From Stutzerimonas degradans (lineage in GTDB: Bacteria; Pseudomonadota; Gammaproteobacteria; Pseudomonadales; Pseudomonadaceae), in contig NZ_JAMOHV010000002.1 in assembly GCF_024448505.1 (NCBI RefSeq), positions 248,001 to 312,000 on the forward strand: 64,000 nucleotides of DNA, in the 5' to 3' direction. Position numbers and translations under genes: made by a program. The first letter of the stretch is position 1; each line of letters begins with the position of its first letter. Below, in pieces: positions 1-7,587 of this stretch. The notes under the pieces are model-generated. The model did not search any database, had not been told where the DNA came from, and saw only the letters and a program-made list of their open reading frames with translations.

Positions 1-210
1 GTTGGCGTAACGCATGATCGGCCCGGTGATGGGGATAACCGCCACGCCATCACGCAAGGTGACGGTGCGGGTGTTGTCCAGCGGTTTGCCGAGGCGCGCC
101 TCCAGCGCTTCGGGGTCGCCCTGGCGATCAGCGATGGCCATCAGGTTGTCGAGGGCGTCGGGCAGCATCAGCCAGGGCCGCGATGCGGCCAGCTCGAAGG
201 CGCGGTGCAT
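1..210 (-). CDS. Phage head maturation protease, S49 family (partial, N-terminus only)
   Basis: The first 70 codons are in the window and the gene continues off the left edge. The start is an ATG preceded by GGAGG at 7-nt spacing. The N-terminus (MHRAFELAASRPWLMLPD, then a VAVIPITGPIM strand) looks like the S49/SppA-type proteases that act like lambda gpC, processing the portal and scaffold during prohead assembly. It is the last visible gene of the leftward head operon, after the portal and the Acb2-like gene, which is where lambda C sits. The catalytic Ser and Lys are outside the window, so activity cannot be judged. Confidence 0.75.
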   Translation of the reverse strand, partial: MHRAFELAASRPWLMLPDALDNLMAIADRQGDPEALEARLGKPLDNTRTVTLRDGVAVIPITGPIMRYAN

Positions 211-226
211 ATGCAATCCTCCGAGG

Positions 227-580
227 TCAGACGCCTGCCGGCTGAGCCACAGCGCGTACAAGCGCCATGATTCCAGTCTGGATATCGGTTTTGCCGATAG
301 CGGCCCAGCGCAGCGGCTCAGCAGCCTGGAACCGACGAAACTCGTGACACTCATCAGATGCCCCGGTGTGTTCGGTGTACGGCGCGCCGAGGTACTCGCG
401 GCCCTCCATCGAACGGCGAGCGGCCAGTTGTTTGGTTTCCAAGTCAGTACCCAGGCGGCCAGCTAGTTCGGCCTGCAACTGCAGCAGTTCCGCACCTTTG
501 GCCTTGATCCTGTTCATCAGATCAACCTCTTCCTGGCGCAGATCGCGGTAGCCGCTGATCTTGCGGTGTTGGTTTTCCAT
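227..580 (-). CDS. acb2: Acb2/Tad1-like anti-CBASS cyclic-nucleotide sponge
   Basis: This 117-residue protein has the N-terminal signature ISGYRDL..EEVDLMN.IKAKG and the C-terminal signature RW..IGKTDIQTG.MAL.RAVAQP, which I associate from memory with the Acb2/Tad1 hairpin family. Acb2 is a phage protein that binds cyclic oligonucleotides and so blocks CBASS immunity. The gene is translationally close to the portal: its GAGGA ribosome site overlaps the portal stop. It lies between portal and protease in the head operon, so it should be expressed late. Known Acb2 proteins are about 95 residues; this one carries an extra 20-25 residues (about 45-80) between the two conserved helices. Function is inferred from the family. 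Confidence 0.75.
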   Translation of the reverse strand: MENQHRKISGYRDLRQEEVDLMNRIKAKGAELLQLQAELAGRLGTDLETKQLAARRSMEGREYLGAPYTEHTGASDECHEFRRFQAAEPLRWAAIGKTDIQTGIMALVRAVAQPAGV

Positions 581-584
581 GCTG

Positions 585-2189
585 TTATTCCTCGTCGGGT
601 TGCTGCGGCGCCGCTGCGGGCTCCGGGGTGGCGCCCTTGGGTGGGCTGTAGAGGCCTGCGGCGCGGCGCTGATCGACCTCGCGCAGACGCTGGCGATAGA
701 CCTGCTGCCAGGGCTCGCCAGTCATGGCGGCGGTCTCCAGGGTTTCGTTGCTGACGCCGATTTCGATGCGTTTGCCGGCAGCGTTGGCCTCTTTCAGTTC
801 GTCGATGGCGCCTCGCGCCGGACCGATCCAGATTGCCTGGCAGTAGGCTTTTCGGCGGGCCGGGTCGGCGTAGCCGGGCAAGTTGATCAGGCCGCGGGCT
901 ACGGCTTCGTCGATGATCAGTTCGCGGCTGGGCTGGCAGAAGTCGCAGGCGAGCCACCAGCGGCGCAGGCTGTAGAAGCGCCAGGCTTGCAGCATGGCAG
1001 CGCGAGCGGCGCTGTAGCTGCTGTTGTAGTGCAGCAGCAGTTCGTCTGCGGGCAGCTCCAGGGCGGCGCCGATTTCCTTGACCACGGCCATGAAGAACGG
1101 ATCGAACTGAGCGTTGGGCCGCGCCGGGTTGGCGATCACCGGTTCCTCGCCGCGCCCCAAGTCGACCACGGCGCCCTCTCCCAGCTGCAGGTCGCCAGGC
1201 TCGGAGGCTACGTCGGTGTATTCATCGCCCAGTGCGGACAACGGAAGGTTTCCGGCGTCGAACTCGCTGTTCTTCTTGATGAATACGGTGAACATGGCGG
1301 AGATGACGGCGGCCATCAGTTCGGCGCTGCTGTAGCGCTCCAGCTTCTGCAGCGGCTCGAGGACCGGCGACAGGTAGGGCGCGCCGCGTTTCTGCCCGGG
1401 GCGTTCCTTGTCTGCCATGACGTGCAGCACGCGGCGGCGGCCAGTGGTTGCGCCGAATACGGGCAGGCGCTGCCAGCTGAGCGGTGTGCGGCGATTGAGT
1501 TCGTTGGCGTAGCCGGTGCAGACGTGGTACGCGACAGGCGCGCCGAGGGTGTCAAACTCGACGCCATCGACCAGCCATTCGCTGTCCAGCATGCTGCCGG
1601 GGTTGCTGACGCGGTCGGTTTCAATCAGTTGCAGGCGGGTGCTGTAGAGGCACCCTTCCCGCTCGGCGTCCGGGGTGGCGATGAACACGTCGCCACCCAC
1701 CATAGCCGAGACAAGCACCAGCGCCTGGAGCTGGTAGTGGTTGAGACTGGCCTCTGCGTCACACTCGCGCGGGTCGTCGGCGTACAGCGACCAGAGGCGG
1801 TCGAGCTGGGCATTTAGGCGCTCGGCAGCTTTTTCGTCGATACCTAGCGCTTCGTGGTCGACCTGGGCGCGGCAGACGAGCCCGGTACCGACCACGTTGG
1901 TGCGCAGGCGCATGATGGCGGCGCGCGCTACCAGGTGGTTGCGCATGGCATCCCGCGAGCGAGCGACCAGCATGCTGCGTTCGCCGCTGTTGAGGTCGCG
2001 GCGCGGGCTGCCCAGGCCGGGTACCCAGCTGGCCATGCTCCGTAGTACGCGAGAGGCGCCTCGCCAGCGGGTTTCCGCGCCTCCGCCTCCGCCTTGCGCT
2101 GTTGGGCGCGGTGTTTCGGCGGTGGCTCTGGCCAGGCGGAGGGCCTCACGCATGAGCAGCTCTTCGGGTGATTTGCGGAACAGGCCCAT
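585..2189 (-). CDS. Phage portal protein, lambda B family
   Basis: This 534-residue protein has the typical features of lambda-family portals (pfam05136): an early SRDAMRNHLVARAAI..LRTNVVGTG segment, a central LIETDRVSNP and HVMADKERPGQKRG.PYL.PVL, and a late ELPADELLLHYNSSYSAARAAML block. The portal is the dodecameric ring at the unique capsid vertex through which DNA is packaged. The ATG start lies 2 nt after the stop of the gpW-like connector gene. The reading frame stays open further upstream, but that part overlaps gpW and terminase in other frames and is not used. The C-terminus is rich in Pro, Ala and Glu. Confidence 0.93.
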   Translation of the reverse strand: MGLFRKSPEELLMREALRLARATAETPRPTAQGGGGGAETRWRGASRVLRSMASWVPGLGSPRRDLNSGERSMLVARSRDAMRNHLVARAAIMRLRTNVVGTGLVCRAQVDHEALGIDEKAAERLNAQLDRLWSLYADDPRECDAEASLNHYQLQALVLVSAMVGGDVFIATPDAEREGCLYSTRLQLIETDRVSNPGSMLDSEWLVDGVEFDTLGAPVAYHVCTGYANELNRRTPLSWQRLPVFGATTGRRRVLHVMADKERPGQKRGAPYLSPVLEPLQKLERYSSAELMAAVISAMFTVFIKKNSEFDAGNLPLSALGDEYTDVASEPGDLQLGEGAVVDLGRGEEPVIANPARPNAQFDPFFMAVVKEIGAALELPADELLLHYNSSYSAARAAMLQAWRFYSLRRWWLACDFCQPSRELIIDEAVARGLINLPGYADPARRKAYCQAIWIGPARGAIDELKEANAAGKRIEIGVSNETLETAAMTGEPWQQVYRQRLREVDQRRAAGLYSPPKGATPEPAAAPQQPDEE

Positions 2190-2191
2190 GA

Positions 2192-2407
2192 TCAAATCTT
2201 CAGGTAGCTGATGCGGTTGCGGGCGCCGTATTTGGCGGCGGTTGTTTCGGCGGCGGCGGCCTTGGCGTATTGCGTTTCGAGCATGCGCAGGCTGGCCAGA
2301 TCGGCCCGGCGCAGCTCGCGGCCGTCCTTGCGGATGCTTTGGCCCTTTTCGAGGATGTCCTTGATCGCCGCCCTGACGTCGGCCAGGCGCTGTTGTGCTT
2401 CGGTCAT
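2192..2407 (-). CDS. gpW-like head-tail connector
   Basis: This 71-residue, highly helical, charged protein lies between terminase large subunit and portal, exactly where lambda W lies. Size and sequence pattern (two helices, IKDILEKGQSIRKDGRELRRADL then a LETQYAKA helix) fit gpW, which joins the portal ring to the tail after DNA packaging. It starts 8 nt after the terminase stop and ends 2 nt before the portal start, so translation is probably coupled. Confidence 0.85.
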   Translation of the reverse strand: MTEAQQRLADVRAAIKDILEKGQSIRKDGRELRRADLASLRMLETQYAKAAAAETTAAKYGARNRISYLKI

Positions 2408-2415
2408 GGGGTGCC

Positions 2416-4395
2416 TCAGTAGGTGGCGCGGCTGCGGGTGCCGCGGCTACGCGTGGCGCGCTTGGGTAGCGGGGCGACGGGTTGTTCTGCCGGGGCGAAT
2501 AGGGTTGGCTGCAGGAGCTGCTGCTCGAGCTGGTCCCATTCACTGTCCTTGAGCAGGTGCGTTTTCAGGCTGCGGGCGGCATGGAGGGCGTACACCTCGC
2601 AGTCGAGGGCCTCGTTGCGGCGGCCTGCCTTTTTCTGCCAAACCATCTTGCTGGGGTTGCGCGGGTGCGGTGCCAGCACTTCGTTGGTCACCTGTTCGTA
2701 GTAGTCGGCGCGAATCTCCTGATACCAATGCATGCGGCCAGGGCCTCGGCCCCGGAGGCGCAGACGCTGGTCAATCAGGTTCTTAGCTTTGTGGGTGCCG
2801 ACTATGTGGACGCGTAGGCCGTACTTGGCAGCCTTGGTGTTGTCCTGGCTGGTGTCGGCGGACTGCGCTGGTTTGGTGAAAATCTCGCGGTCGCGGTTGT
2901 CGATAGACGCACCCTTGATGGCCATGACGCTGAAGCGCTGGCGGTTGCGCACGTAGGTGTAGACGGCGTGGTTGGTGTTGCCGTCAGAGCTATCGATGCT
3001 CGCCGCGCTGATGGCCAGCAGGTTGCCGCTGGTTGTCGGGATCGGCCGGGAGAGCAGTTTGTCCAGCTCAGTCCAGACCGGATCGTTGACGTCGACTGGG
3101 TTGCCGTCCAGTTCGCCCCAGTACAACCGCCAGGATTCCTCGCCGCGGCCCCAGCCGGTGATGACGACAGCTAGGCGGTTACCTTGCACGTCGATGCCGG
3201 CGGTAATCAGCAGTACACCCTGCGGGGAGGTCAGCTCGGGGTAGTCCTCGGCGCGTTCGGCCAGCTCTGCGGTTTTCGGCGCATCACTCTTGTATTCGTA
3301 TGACTCGCCAACCGAGCTGTTGACGAAGGCGATCATGGGGCCAATGTTTCCCAGGCTGGCAGCATGCTCGGCCTGCAGTTTCTTCTCCATCAGCACCTGG
3401 AAGCGCGAGCCCCAGAAGGTGGCGTACAGCTCGTTGAGCTGATAGCCGGCGATGCCTCGGAACTCGGCGGTGGCCTGCCAGCGGCCGCGCTTGAGGTTGA
3501 GGTTCTTCTGGTTGTCGTTCCAGATCGATGCGCAGTGCGGGCAGACGTAGTAGCTCGTCTCCGGCCGGCGGGTGCCGTAGACCGGGTGGCTGTACGTTGC
3601 GTCCTCATCACAGTGCAGGTTGTCGAACGACAGCGCGTGTTCCTGGCCACACTGATGGCACGGCACGAGGCCGATGCGCTTGTCGGAGATCTCCATCTCC
3701 GCATCGATGGCGGACAGCCCTTTGATGGTCGGCGTGCCGCCGATGATGATTTTCGGGCGGCGGAATGTTTTCAGACGCTCCTTTGCCAGCTTGATGCTGT
3801 CACCCTGGCCGCGCAGGTTGAGGTTGCAGTCGTCAGGCTCCTCCACAGCAACCCGTGGGACGGGGGTGGACTTCACGCTGGCCGGACTGTTGGAACCGAC
3901 CATCTTGAGAAAGCCGCCGGGAAATTTCTTGAAGTCCTGCCGCTGCTGCAGCTTGCGGCTGCGCAGGTCTACCTTCTTAGCCAGCCGTGGCGTGGCTTCG
4001 ATCATCGGTTCGAGCTTTTCCGCTACGTATTGCTTGACCGCCTCGGCCTTGGGGAACAGGACCAGGATCGGCGACGGGTCAATGTCGATCCATTTGCCTA
4101 GGGCATTGCCGAGCACGCCGGAGGTCCAGGCCACCTGGGCGGATTTGCGGCAGACGATCTCGGTGACGGCGGGGTCGTCGAGCGCTTCCAGCGGACCACC
4201 CGGCCAGGTCAGGTGCGGGGTGACGGCGAAGCTGTACTTGCCTGGACGCGCCGCTTCCACTGGCGACAGCCAGCGGTATTTGTCGGCCCATTCGATAATG
4301 GTCAGGCGAGGCGGCGGCGCCCAGCGGCGCGCGATCTGCTGAAGCGCTTTAGTCGCAGTCTTCCTCAGCTGCCAGCGAATCGCCGGGTTGGTCAT
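2416..4395 (-). CDS. terL: Terminase large subunit, GpA family
   Basis: This 659-residue protein (from the ATG of MTNPAIRW) is a lambda gpA-type packaging motor (pfam05876). Visible hallmarks are the N-terminal WADKYR.LSPVEAARPGKY, the P-loop-like CRKSAQVAWTSG with a Lys-Ser core, the GGTPTIKGLS segment ahead of a zinc-finger-like C..CG...C..C region (CHQCGQEH and CPHC), and the nuclease-domain stretch LLITAGIDVQGNRLAV. An upstream in-frame ATG at 4431 would increase the overlap with terS to 83 bp, so the downstream start with its GGGG ribosome site is preferred. It cuts concatemeric DNA and pumps it into proheads. Confidence 0.93.
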   Translation of the reverse strand: MTNPAIRWQLRKTATKALQQIARRWAPPPRLTIIEWADKYRWLSPVEAARPGKYSFAVTPHLTWPGGPLEALDDPAVTEIVCRKSAQVAWTSGVLGNALGKWIDIDPSPILVLFPKAEAVKQYVAEKLEPMIEATPRLAKKVDLRSRKLQQRQDFKKFPGGFLKMVGSNSPASVKSTPVPRVAVEEPDDCNLNLRGQGDSIKLAKERLKTFRRPKIIIGGTPTIKGLSAIDAEMEISDKRIGLVPCHQCGQEHALSFDNLHCDEDATYSHPVYGTRRPETSYYVCPHCASIWNDNQKNLNLKRGRWQATAEFRGIAGYQLNELYATFWGSRFQVLMEKKLQAEHAASLGNIGPMIAFVNSSVGESYEYKSDAPKTAELAERAEDYPELTSPQGVLLITAGIDVQGNRLAVVITGWGRGEESWRLYWGELDGNPVDVNDPVWTELDKLLSRPIPTTSGNLLAISAASIDSSDGNTNHAVYTYVRNRQRFSVMAIKGASIDNRDREIFTKPAQSADTSQDNTKAAKYGLRVHIVGTHKAKNLIDQRLRLRGRGPGRMHWYQEIRADYYEQVTNEVLAPHPRNPSKMVWQKKAGRRNEALDCEVYALHAARSLKTHLLKDSEWDQLEQQLLQPTLFAPAEQPVAPLPKRATRSRGTRSRATY

Positions 4396-4870
4396 GATCC
4401 CCGTCAGACGGGGCATCGTCGTCAGGGTCATAGTCGGCCATCTTCCGGAGGATCGCCTCGATCGGTTCGCGGATCAGCTGGTCGTCGACCTCCACGCCGT
4501 ACCGTGCGGATAGTTCGCTGGCCAGGTTGTCCGGCAGCGTGTTGAGCAGCTCGACCTTGGCGGCAGTGATCATTGCCTCGAAGCGGTCGATCAGGTCGGC
4601 GGCGACCACCACTTCTTCCAGGTCCTTGGCTAGGGCCAGTTCTTCTCGGTCACCCTTGATGCGGTCCAGGCGGTCGCGAACGCTCTCCTTCTCGCCGCGC
4701 TGCTGGGCTATCTGGACCAGCCACTCGATAACGGCCTGGGTGTCGTACTCGTTTTCATTGCCGCGGCCGAGCCCAACCTCGAGGACCGGCATGCCGCTGT
4801 TCTGCCAACGGCTGATGGTGCGTTCGTCGCGACCGACGATCTCGCACAGCTGGCCCTTGGTGACTCTCAT
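4349..4870 (-). CDS. terS: Terminase small subunit, Nu1 family
   Basis: This 173-residue protein starts with a winged HTH, MRVTKGQLCEIVGRDERTIS..., as lambda Nu1 does (pfam07471). A coiled-coil dimerisation stretch (RDRLDRIKGDREELALAK) and an acidic C-terminus that contacts the large subunit follow. The internal ATG is chosen because the upstream 12 residues precede the conserved HTH. The 3' end overlaps terL by 47 bp. The role is to recognise the cos or pac site and start packaging; the intergenic region just upstream (4,871-4,977) would be the place to look for a cos-like site. Confidence 0.88.
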   Translation of the reverse strand: MRVTKGQLCEIVGRDERTISRWQNSGMPVLEVGLGRGNENEYDTQAVIEWLVQIAQQRGEKESVRDRLDRIKGDREELALAKDLEEVVVAADLIDRFEAMITAAKVELLNTLPDNLASELSARYGVEVDDQLIREPIEAILRKMADYDPDDDAPSDGDHDQPGDSLAAEEDCD

Positions 4871-4977
4871 GGTCAACCCCTTGGAAAGACGGACACCCCT
4901 GGGCAAATCCCAGCTAGAAAGAAAACGCGGCGCGAATTACCCGTGTAGGGCCGGGCCGTCAGGAAGGACCCGTTCAA

Positions 4978-5712
4978 TCACTTCGCCGTCGCCACCGCCT
5001 GCTCGAACGCCTTGGCGAACTCCTCATCGAAGCGCGCCTTCACGATGTTGTCGGCGATCTTGAAGAACGGCACGCGAACCCTGTAGCGCGGCGCCGCATC
5101 AGTGAAGATGAAGACGGGGCGAACACCAATCTCCCGTCCGATCTTCCTGCGTTCCCACACGCCCGCCTCGCCATCGACCTCACCGACGAAGTAGCGCCAG
5201 GCGTTGCCCTTCTTGCGGCTGCGCTTACTGTTGGCGGCGTTATGTTGTGAGCCGGAGGTGGACTCCGCCGCGCCCAAGCCGGACAGAATCTTCATAGCCA
5301 GCTGGCCTTTGATGTTCCCGTGCTGATCGAGGAAAGCCTTGTTAGGCATCGCGTACTGATCGGGGCGCATCAGCCCTCTGCGGATCAGCGCCTTCTCGAA
5401 GCGTTTGCGCGCACGGGTGCCGCCGTATACCTGCGCCTGCAGGTACTTGTCAGCCGGGATACTGGCGCCGAACGCATCCTTCAGCCACACCTTGGCTTGA
5501 AGACGCGTCTTCGTCGCAGGCTTGATGAACACACTGTTGAGCGTGGTTCTGGTCGGACGATCGAAGCGCTTCTCCATAACGGAGACCTCGCCCTTCTGCA
5601 CACGCTTGGCCAGATTGGTCAGCGTCAACGCAGTGGCGAACGGCACCTGCTTGGCGAACTTATCGAGCTGGTCCTGGGCGACCCGCAGGTCTGGCGCCTT
5701 GATCGTTATCAT
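4978..5712 (-). CDS. Uncharacterised phage structural-region protein
   Basis: This 244-residue basic protein has no family I can name with confidence. It begins MITIKAPDLRVAQDQLDKFAKQVPFATALTLTNLAK, resembling minor virion or tail-completion proteins of Pseudomonas phages, and has a Lys/Arg-rich middle (SKRSRKKGNAWRYF). It lies between the holin-like genes and terminase in the late operon, 3 nt after the upstream holin-like gene, so late expression is likely. No membrane segment or signal peptide is seen. Function is unknown. Confidence 0.6.
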   Translation of the reverse strand: MITIKAPDLRVAQDQLDKFAKQVPFATALTLTNLAKRVQKGEVSVMEKRFDRPTRTTLNSVFIKPATKTRLQAKVWLKDAFGASIPADKYLQAQVYGGTRARKRFEKALIRRGLMRPDQYAMPNKAFLDQHGNIKGQLAMKILSGLGAAESTSGSQHNAANSKRSRKKGNAWRYFVGEVDGEAGVWERRKIGREIGVRPVFIFTDAAPRYRVRVPFFKIADNIVKARFDEEFAKAFEQAVATAK

Positions 5713-5715
5713 CCG

Positions 5716-6063
5716 TCACCGCCTCACCACCCGCCGCTCCCGGAACACCGGGCCATGCCGACGCTCGGCCCCATCCCATCGCGGCGACTCAGACTTCAGC
5801 ACCGCCGCCAGGTTGCCGCGTGACCGCCAGATCGCGCACGCGAACACCGCCAGCAGCACCACCAGCGGCCAGCTCTGCGGCTGCATGTGCAACGAGCCCT
5901 GCAGGATGCTGATCATCGTCTGCCCGGCGCAGCCCATCACCAGCACCGCCACCAGCGAGACGCCACGCCGGAAGCGCGCGCCGCTGCGGCGATACGTGAA
6001 CAGCCGCAGGAAGATCACCAGGCACAACCAGAACGTCACCTGCGTCAGCACCAGACTATCCAT
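5716..6063 (-). CDS. Phage holin-like membrane protein (3-TM type)
   Basis: This 115-residue protein has three predicted membrane segments: LVLTQVTFWLCLVIFL, VSLVAVLVMGCAGQTM and WPLVVLLAVFACAIW. The tail is charged and ends RRVVRR. It resembles the Pseudomonas-phage three-TM holin family (pfam05449). The start is the ATG of MDSLVLTQ; its first 8 bp overlap the end of the upstream holin-like gene, so both are probably made together. Holins permeabilise the inner membrane at the end of infection. Which of the two neighbours is the actual holin cannot be told from sequence. Confidence 0.75.
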   Translation of the reverse strand: MDSLVLTQVTFWLCLVIFLRLFTYRRSGARFRRGVSLVAVLVMGCAGQTMISILQGSLHMQPQSWPLVVLLAVFACAIWRSRGNLAAVLKSESPRWDGAERRHGPVFRERRVVRR

Positions 6064-6406
6064 CGGCTTGCCCTCGCTGAGCCGGCAGCGCGCCGCGCTT
6101 GATTGCATTGAGCGACAGCGTCACCACCAGCACCGAACAGATAAACGCAGCCGGCCCAGGGAACGCGAACGGATGGACGCCGAACACCTCAAGATCGCCA
6201 ACGGCCGGCGACAGCAGATAGCCCATCACGAACGAAGTCAGGAAGAACAACCCGCGCTGCCACAATGGCAACTCGCGCGTAGTCGTGAAGTACAGCAGCG
6301 CGCCGAACAGCGCCCCCACTGCCGCCTCCGTGTTCACGCCGGCCAGCAGCCCGGCCACGCCAACGCCGACCGCGCCGGCAACCACCACGCCGCTCGGCTC
6401 GCTCAT
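6056..6406 (-). CDS. Second holin-like / phage membrane protein
   Basis: This 116-residue hydrophobic protein has three or four membrane segments (VVVAGAVGVGVAGLLAGV, AAVGALFGALLYF, GLFFLTSFVMGYLLS, AAFICSVLVVTLSL). It resembles the phage holin family found beside the 3-TM holin in Pseudomonas prophages. The ATG has a strong GGGAGG ribosome site. It is the first gene of the late leftward operon, just after a factor-independent terminator. It could be holin, antiholin or co-holin. No endolysin gene is seen next to it in the window. Confidence 0.7.
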   Translation of the reverse strand: MSEPSGVVVAGAVGVGVAGLLAGVNTEAAVGALFGALLYFTTTRELPLWQRGLFFLTSFVMGYLLSPAVGDLEVFGVHPFAFPGPAAFICSVLVVTLSLNAIKRGALPAQRGQADG

Positions 6407-6430
6407 CACAACCTCCCACCGGCCAGCGGC

Positions 6431-6464
6431 CAAAAGAAAAAGGCCCACCGTTACGGGTGAGCCT
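6431..6464 (-). terminator. Factor-independent terminator between early and late leftward genes
   Basis: On the minus strand a hairpin GGCTCACC-CGTAAC-GGTGGGCC is followed at once by TTTTTCTTTTG. It stands between the Q-like gene and the holin genes. A second perfect hairpin (GCCCCC-TCTC-GGGGGC, 6,475-6,490) precedes it. This is the layout expected of a late-promoter region where a Q-type protein lets polymerase read through. Confidence 0.75.
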
Positions 6465-6621
6465 TGGAATGGATGCCCCCTCTCGGGGGCTGGCCTGCCG
6501 GGGAACAGACCGCGACACAGCACGTCGCCTGGTGGGTATCGCTGCGGGCGCAGCTCTACAACCATGCGCACTTTCTACAGCCGACATGCAAAGGCGTAAA
6601 CCCTTGAATTAAGCCCCTCTC

Positions 6622-6665
6622 GAATCCTCCGCGAATGCTCCCTCAATCCTCCGCCAATCCTCGAA
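6622..6665. repeat. Four tandem 11-bp repeats downstream of the Q-like gene
   Basis: Four copies of an 11-bp unit with consensus (G/C)AATCCTCCGC start at 6,622, 6,633, 6,644 and 6,655, an exact period of 11. The unit is close to one helical turn, which suits a protein binding one DNA face. The block sits 21 bp beyond the Q-like stop and upstream (in the leftward sense) of the terminator and holins. A late-promoter or antitermination-protein site is a reasonable guess. Confidence 0.7.
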
Positions 6666-6685
6666 ACACACCAGACGAACGGTAA

Positions 6686-7258
6686 TCACGCAGCCCCCTT
6701 CGCCGCCGCCTTCACCGCCCGCGCAGCCGCCTTGCGCTCACCCTCGCGGCGCCGCTCAGCCGCCCGCGCCGCCCGTGCGGCATCACGCGCCACCCGCGCC
6801 CGCTTCACCGCCGCCGCGTGTGCATCCGTGCCTCGCTCTGCCGCCTGCAACCGCGCCAGCGCCACCGGCCACTCCGCCATCAGCTCCGCGTGCAGCTCAT
6901 CCACCTGCGTCCGATACGTCCGCATCGAGATACCCAGGCGCGCGCACTGCGCCGCGACCGCAACCGCCTGCGGCCCCTGGCAGTAGCGCACGTGCGCCAA
7001 CCGCTGCAGCACCCGCCCACGTGAGCCAAGCCCCAGCGGTGCATCCTTCGCCAGCCCGTCCAGCGCCATCGTCACCGCCTGGCTCGCCCGGCTGATCGCC
7101 ACCGCGCACTCCACCAGCGACAGGCAACGATGCCCGCCCACGCCGCCCGGCGCATCGTCACCCAGCCGGCCCAGCGGCGAGGCAATGGCCACATCCAGAG
7201 CAGGGTCCACAACCTCACGGCCCCACGCCTGCAACAGCACCTCCATCGCCTCGATCAT
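6686..7258 (-). CDS. Probable late-gene regulator (Q antiterminator-like)
   Basis: This 190-residue protein starts at the ATG of MIEAMEVLLQAWG. It carries an HTH-like central segment (LQRLAHVRYCQGPQAVAVAAQCARLGISMRTY) and a very basic Ala/Arg/Lys tail. Position is the main clue: last gene of the replication operon, immediately before a terminator and the lysis/head operon, where lambdoid phages keep Q. The sequence is only loosely like known Q proteins. Its start overlaps the stop of the upstream small gene as ATGA. Confidence 0.5.
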   Translation of the reverse strand: MIEAMEVLLQAWGREVVDPALDVAIASPLGRLGDDAPGGVGGHRCLSLVECAVAISRASQAVTMALDGLAKDAPLGLGSRGRVLQRLAHVRYCQGPQAVAVAAQCARLGISMRTYRTQVDELHAELMAEWPVALARLQAAERGTDAHAAAVKRARVARDAARAARAAERRREGERKAAARAVKAAAKGAA

Positions 7259-7587
7259 GCCCCACCCCCGACCCGACACAAAAACACCGAACCCAACACA
7301 AACCCGACACACTTAAAACCCTTACAAATCAACACCTTCAAAGCATCTGTGTTGAGTGTGTTGGGTTTGTTGGGTTTTTCAGTCCTCGCGTAGAAAAAAA
7401 ACGAACCGCCGCCGTTACCGCCAACCAATCCCGAACGTGACGCACGCATGCGCGCACGCGCGTAAAACCCGACACACCCGACACACACCGCCACAAGCCC
7501 CGCCGTTACTGGCCTGCCGCTGTGTTGGGTTGCAAAACCAAACCCGACACAACGCAACACACCCGACACACAATCGCGCCCAGTCAT
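7255..7587 (-). CDS. Small low-complexity phage protein encoded across the repeat region
   Basis: This 110-residue frame is Gly/Val/Phe/Cys rich (VGFGFATQH, VCVGCVGFYARARM, KCVGFVLGS) and would normally be dismissed. However, it overlaps the primase stop as ATGA at its start and the Q-like start as ATGA at its end, which argues for translational coupling and a real gene. The repeated VGF/CVGF motifs arise from DNA repeats (GTGTCGGGT/GTGTTGGGT). No domain is recognised. It may be a link peptide that keeps ribosomes moving through a repeat array. Confidence 0.45.
   Translation of the reverse strand: MTGRDCVSGVLRCVGFGFATQHSGRPVTAGLVAVCVGCVGFYARARMRASRSGLVGGNGGGSFFFYARTEKPNKPNTLNTDALKVLICKGFKCVGFVLGSVFLCRVGGGA
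7271..7569. repeat. Iteron-like ACCCGACAC repeat array
   Basis: ACCCGACAC occurs six times in the same orientation (7,271, 7,302, 7,467, 7,476, 7,542 and 7,561). A variant ACCCAACAC lies at 7,291, and inverted GTGTTGGGT copies lie near 7,357 and 7,522. The array follows the primase-helicase gene, where a phage replication origin could lie. No initiator protein other than the primase-helicase is seen beside it. The repeats are inside a possible coding frame. Confidence 0.7.

Noticed and set aside
585-2543. Portal frame extended to 652 codons
   Set aside because: The extra 118 codons overlap the gpW-like gene and the end of terminase in other frames and are low in complexity; the ATG at 2,189 directly follows gpW.
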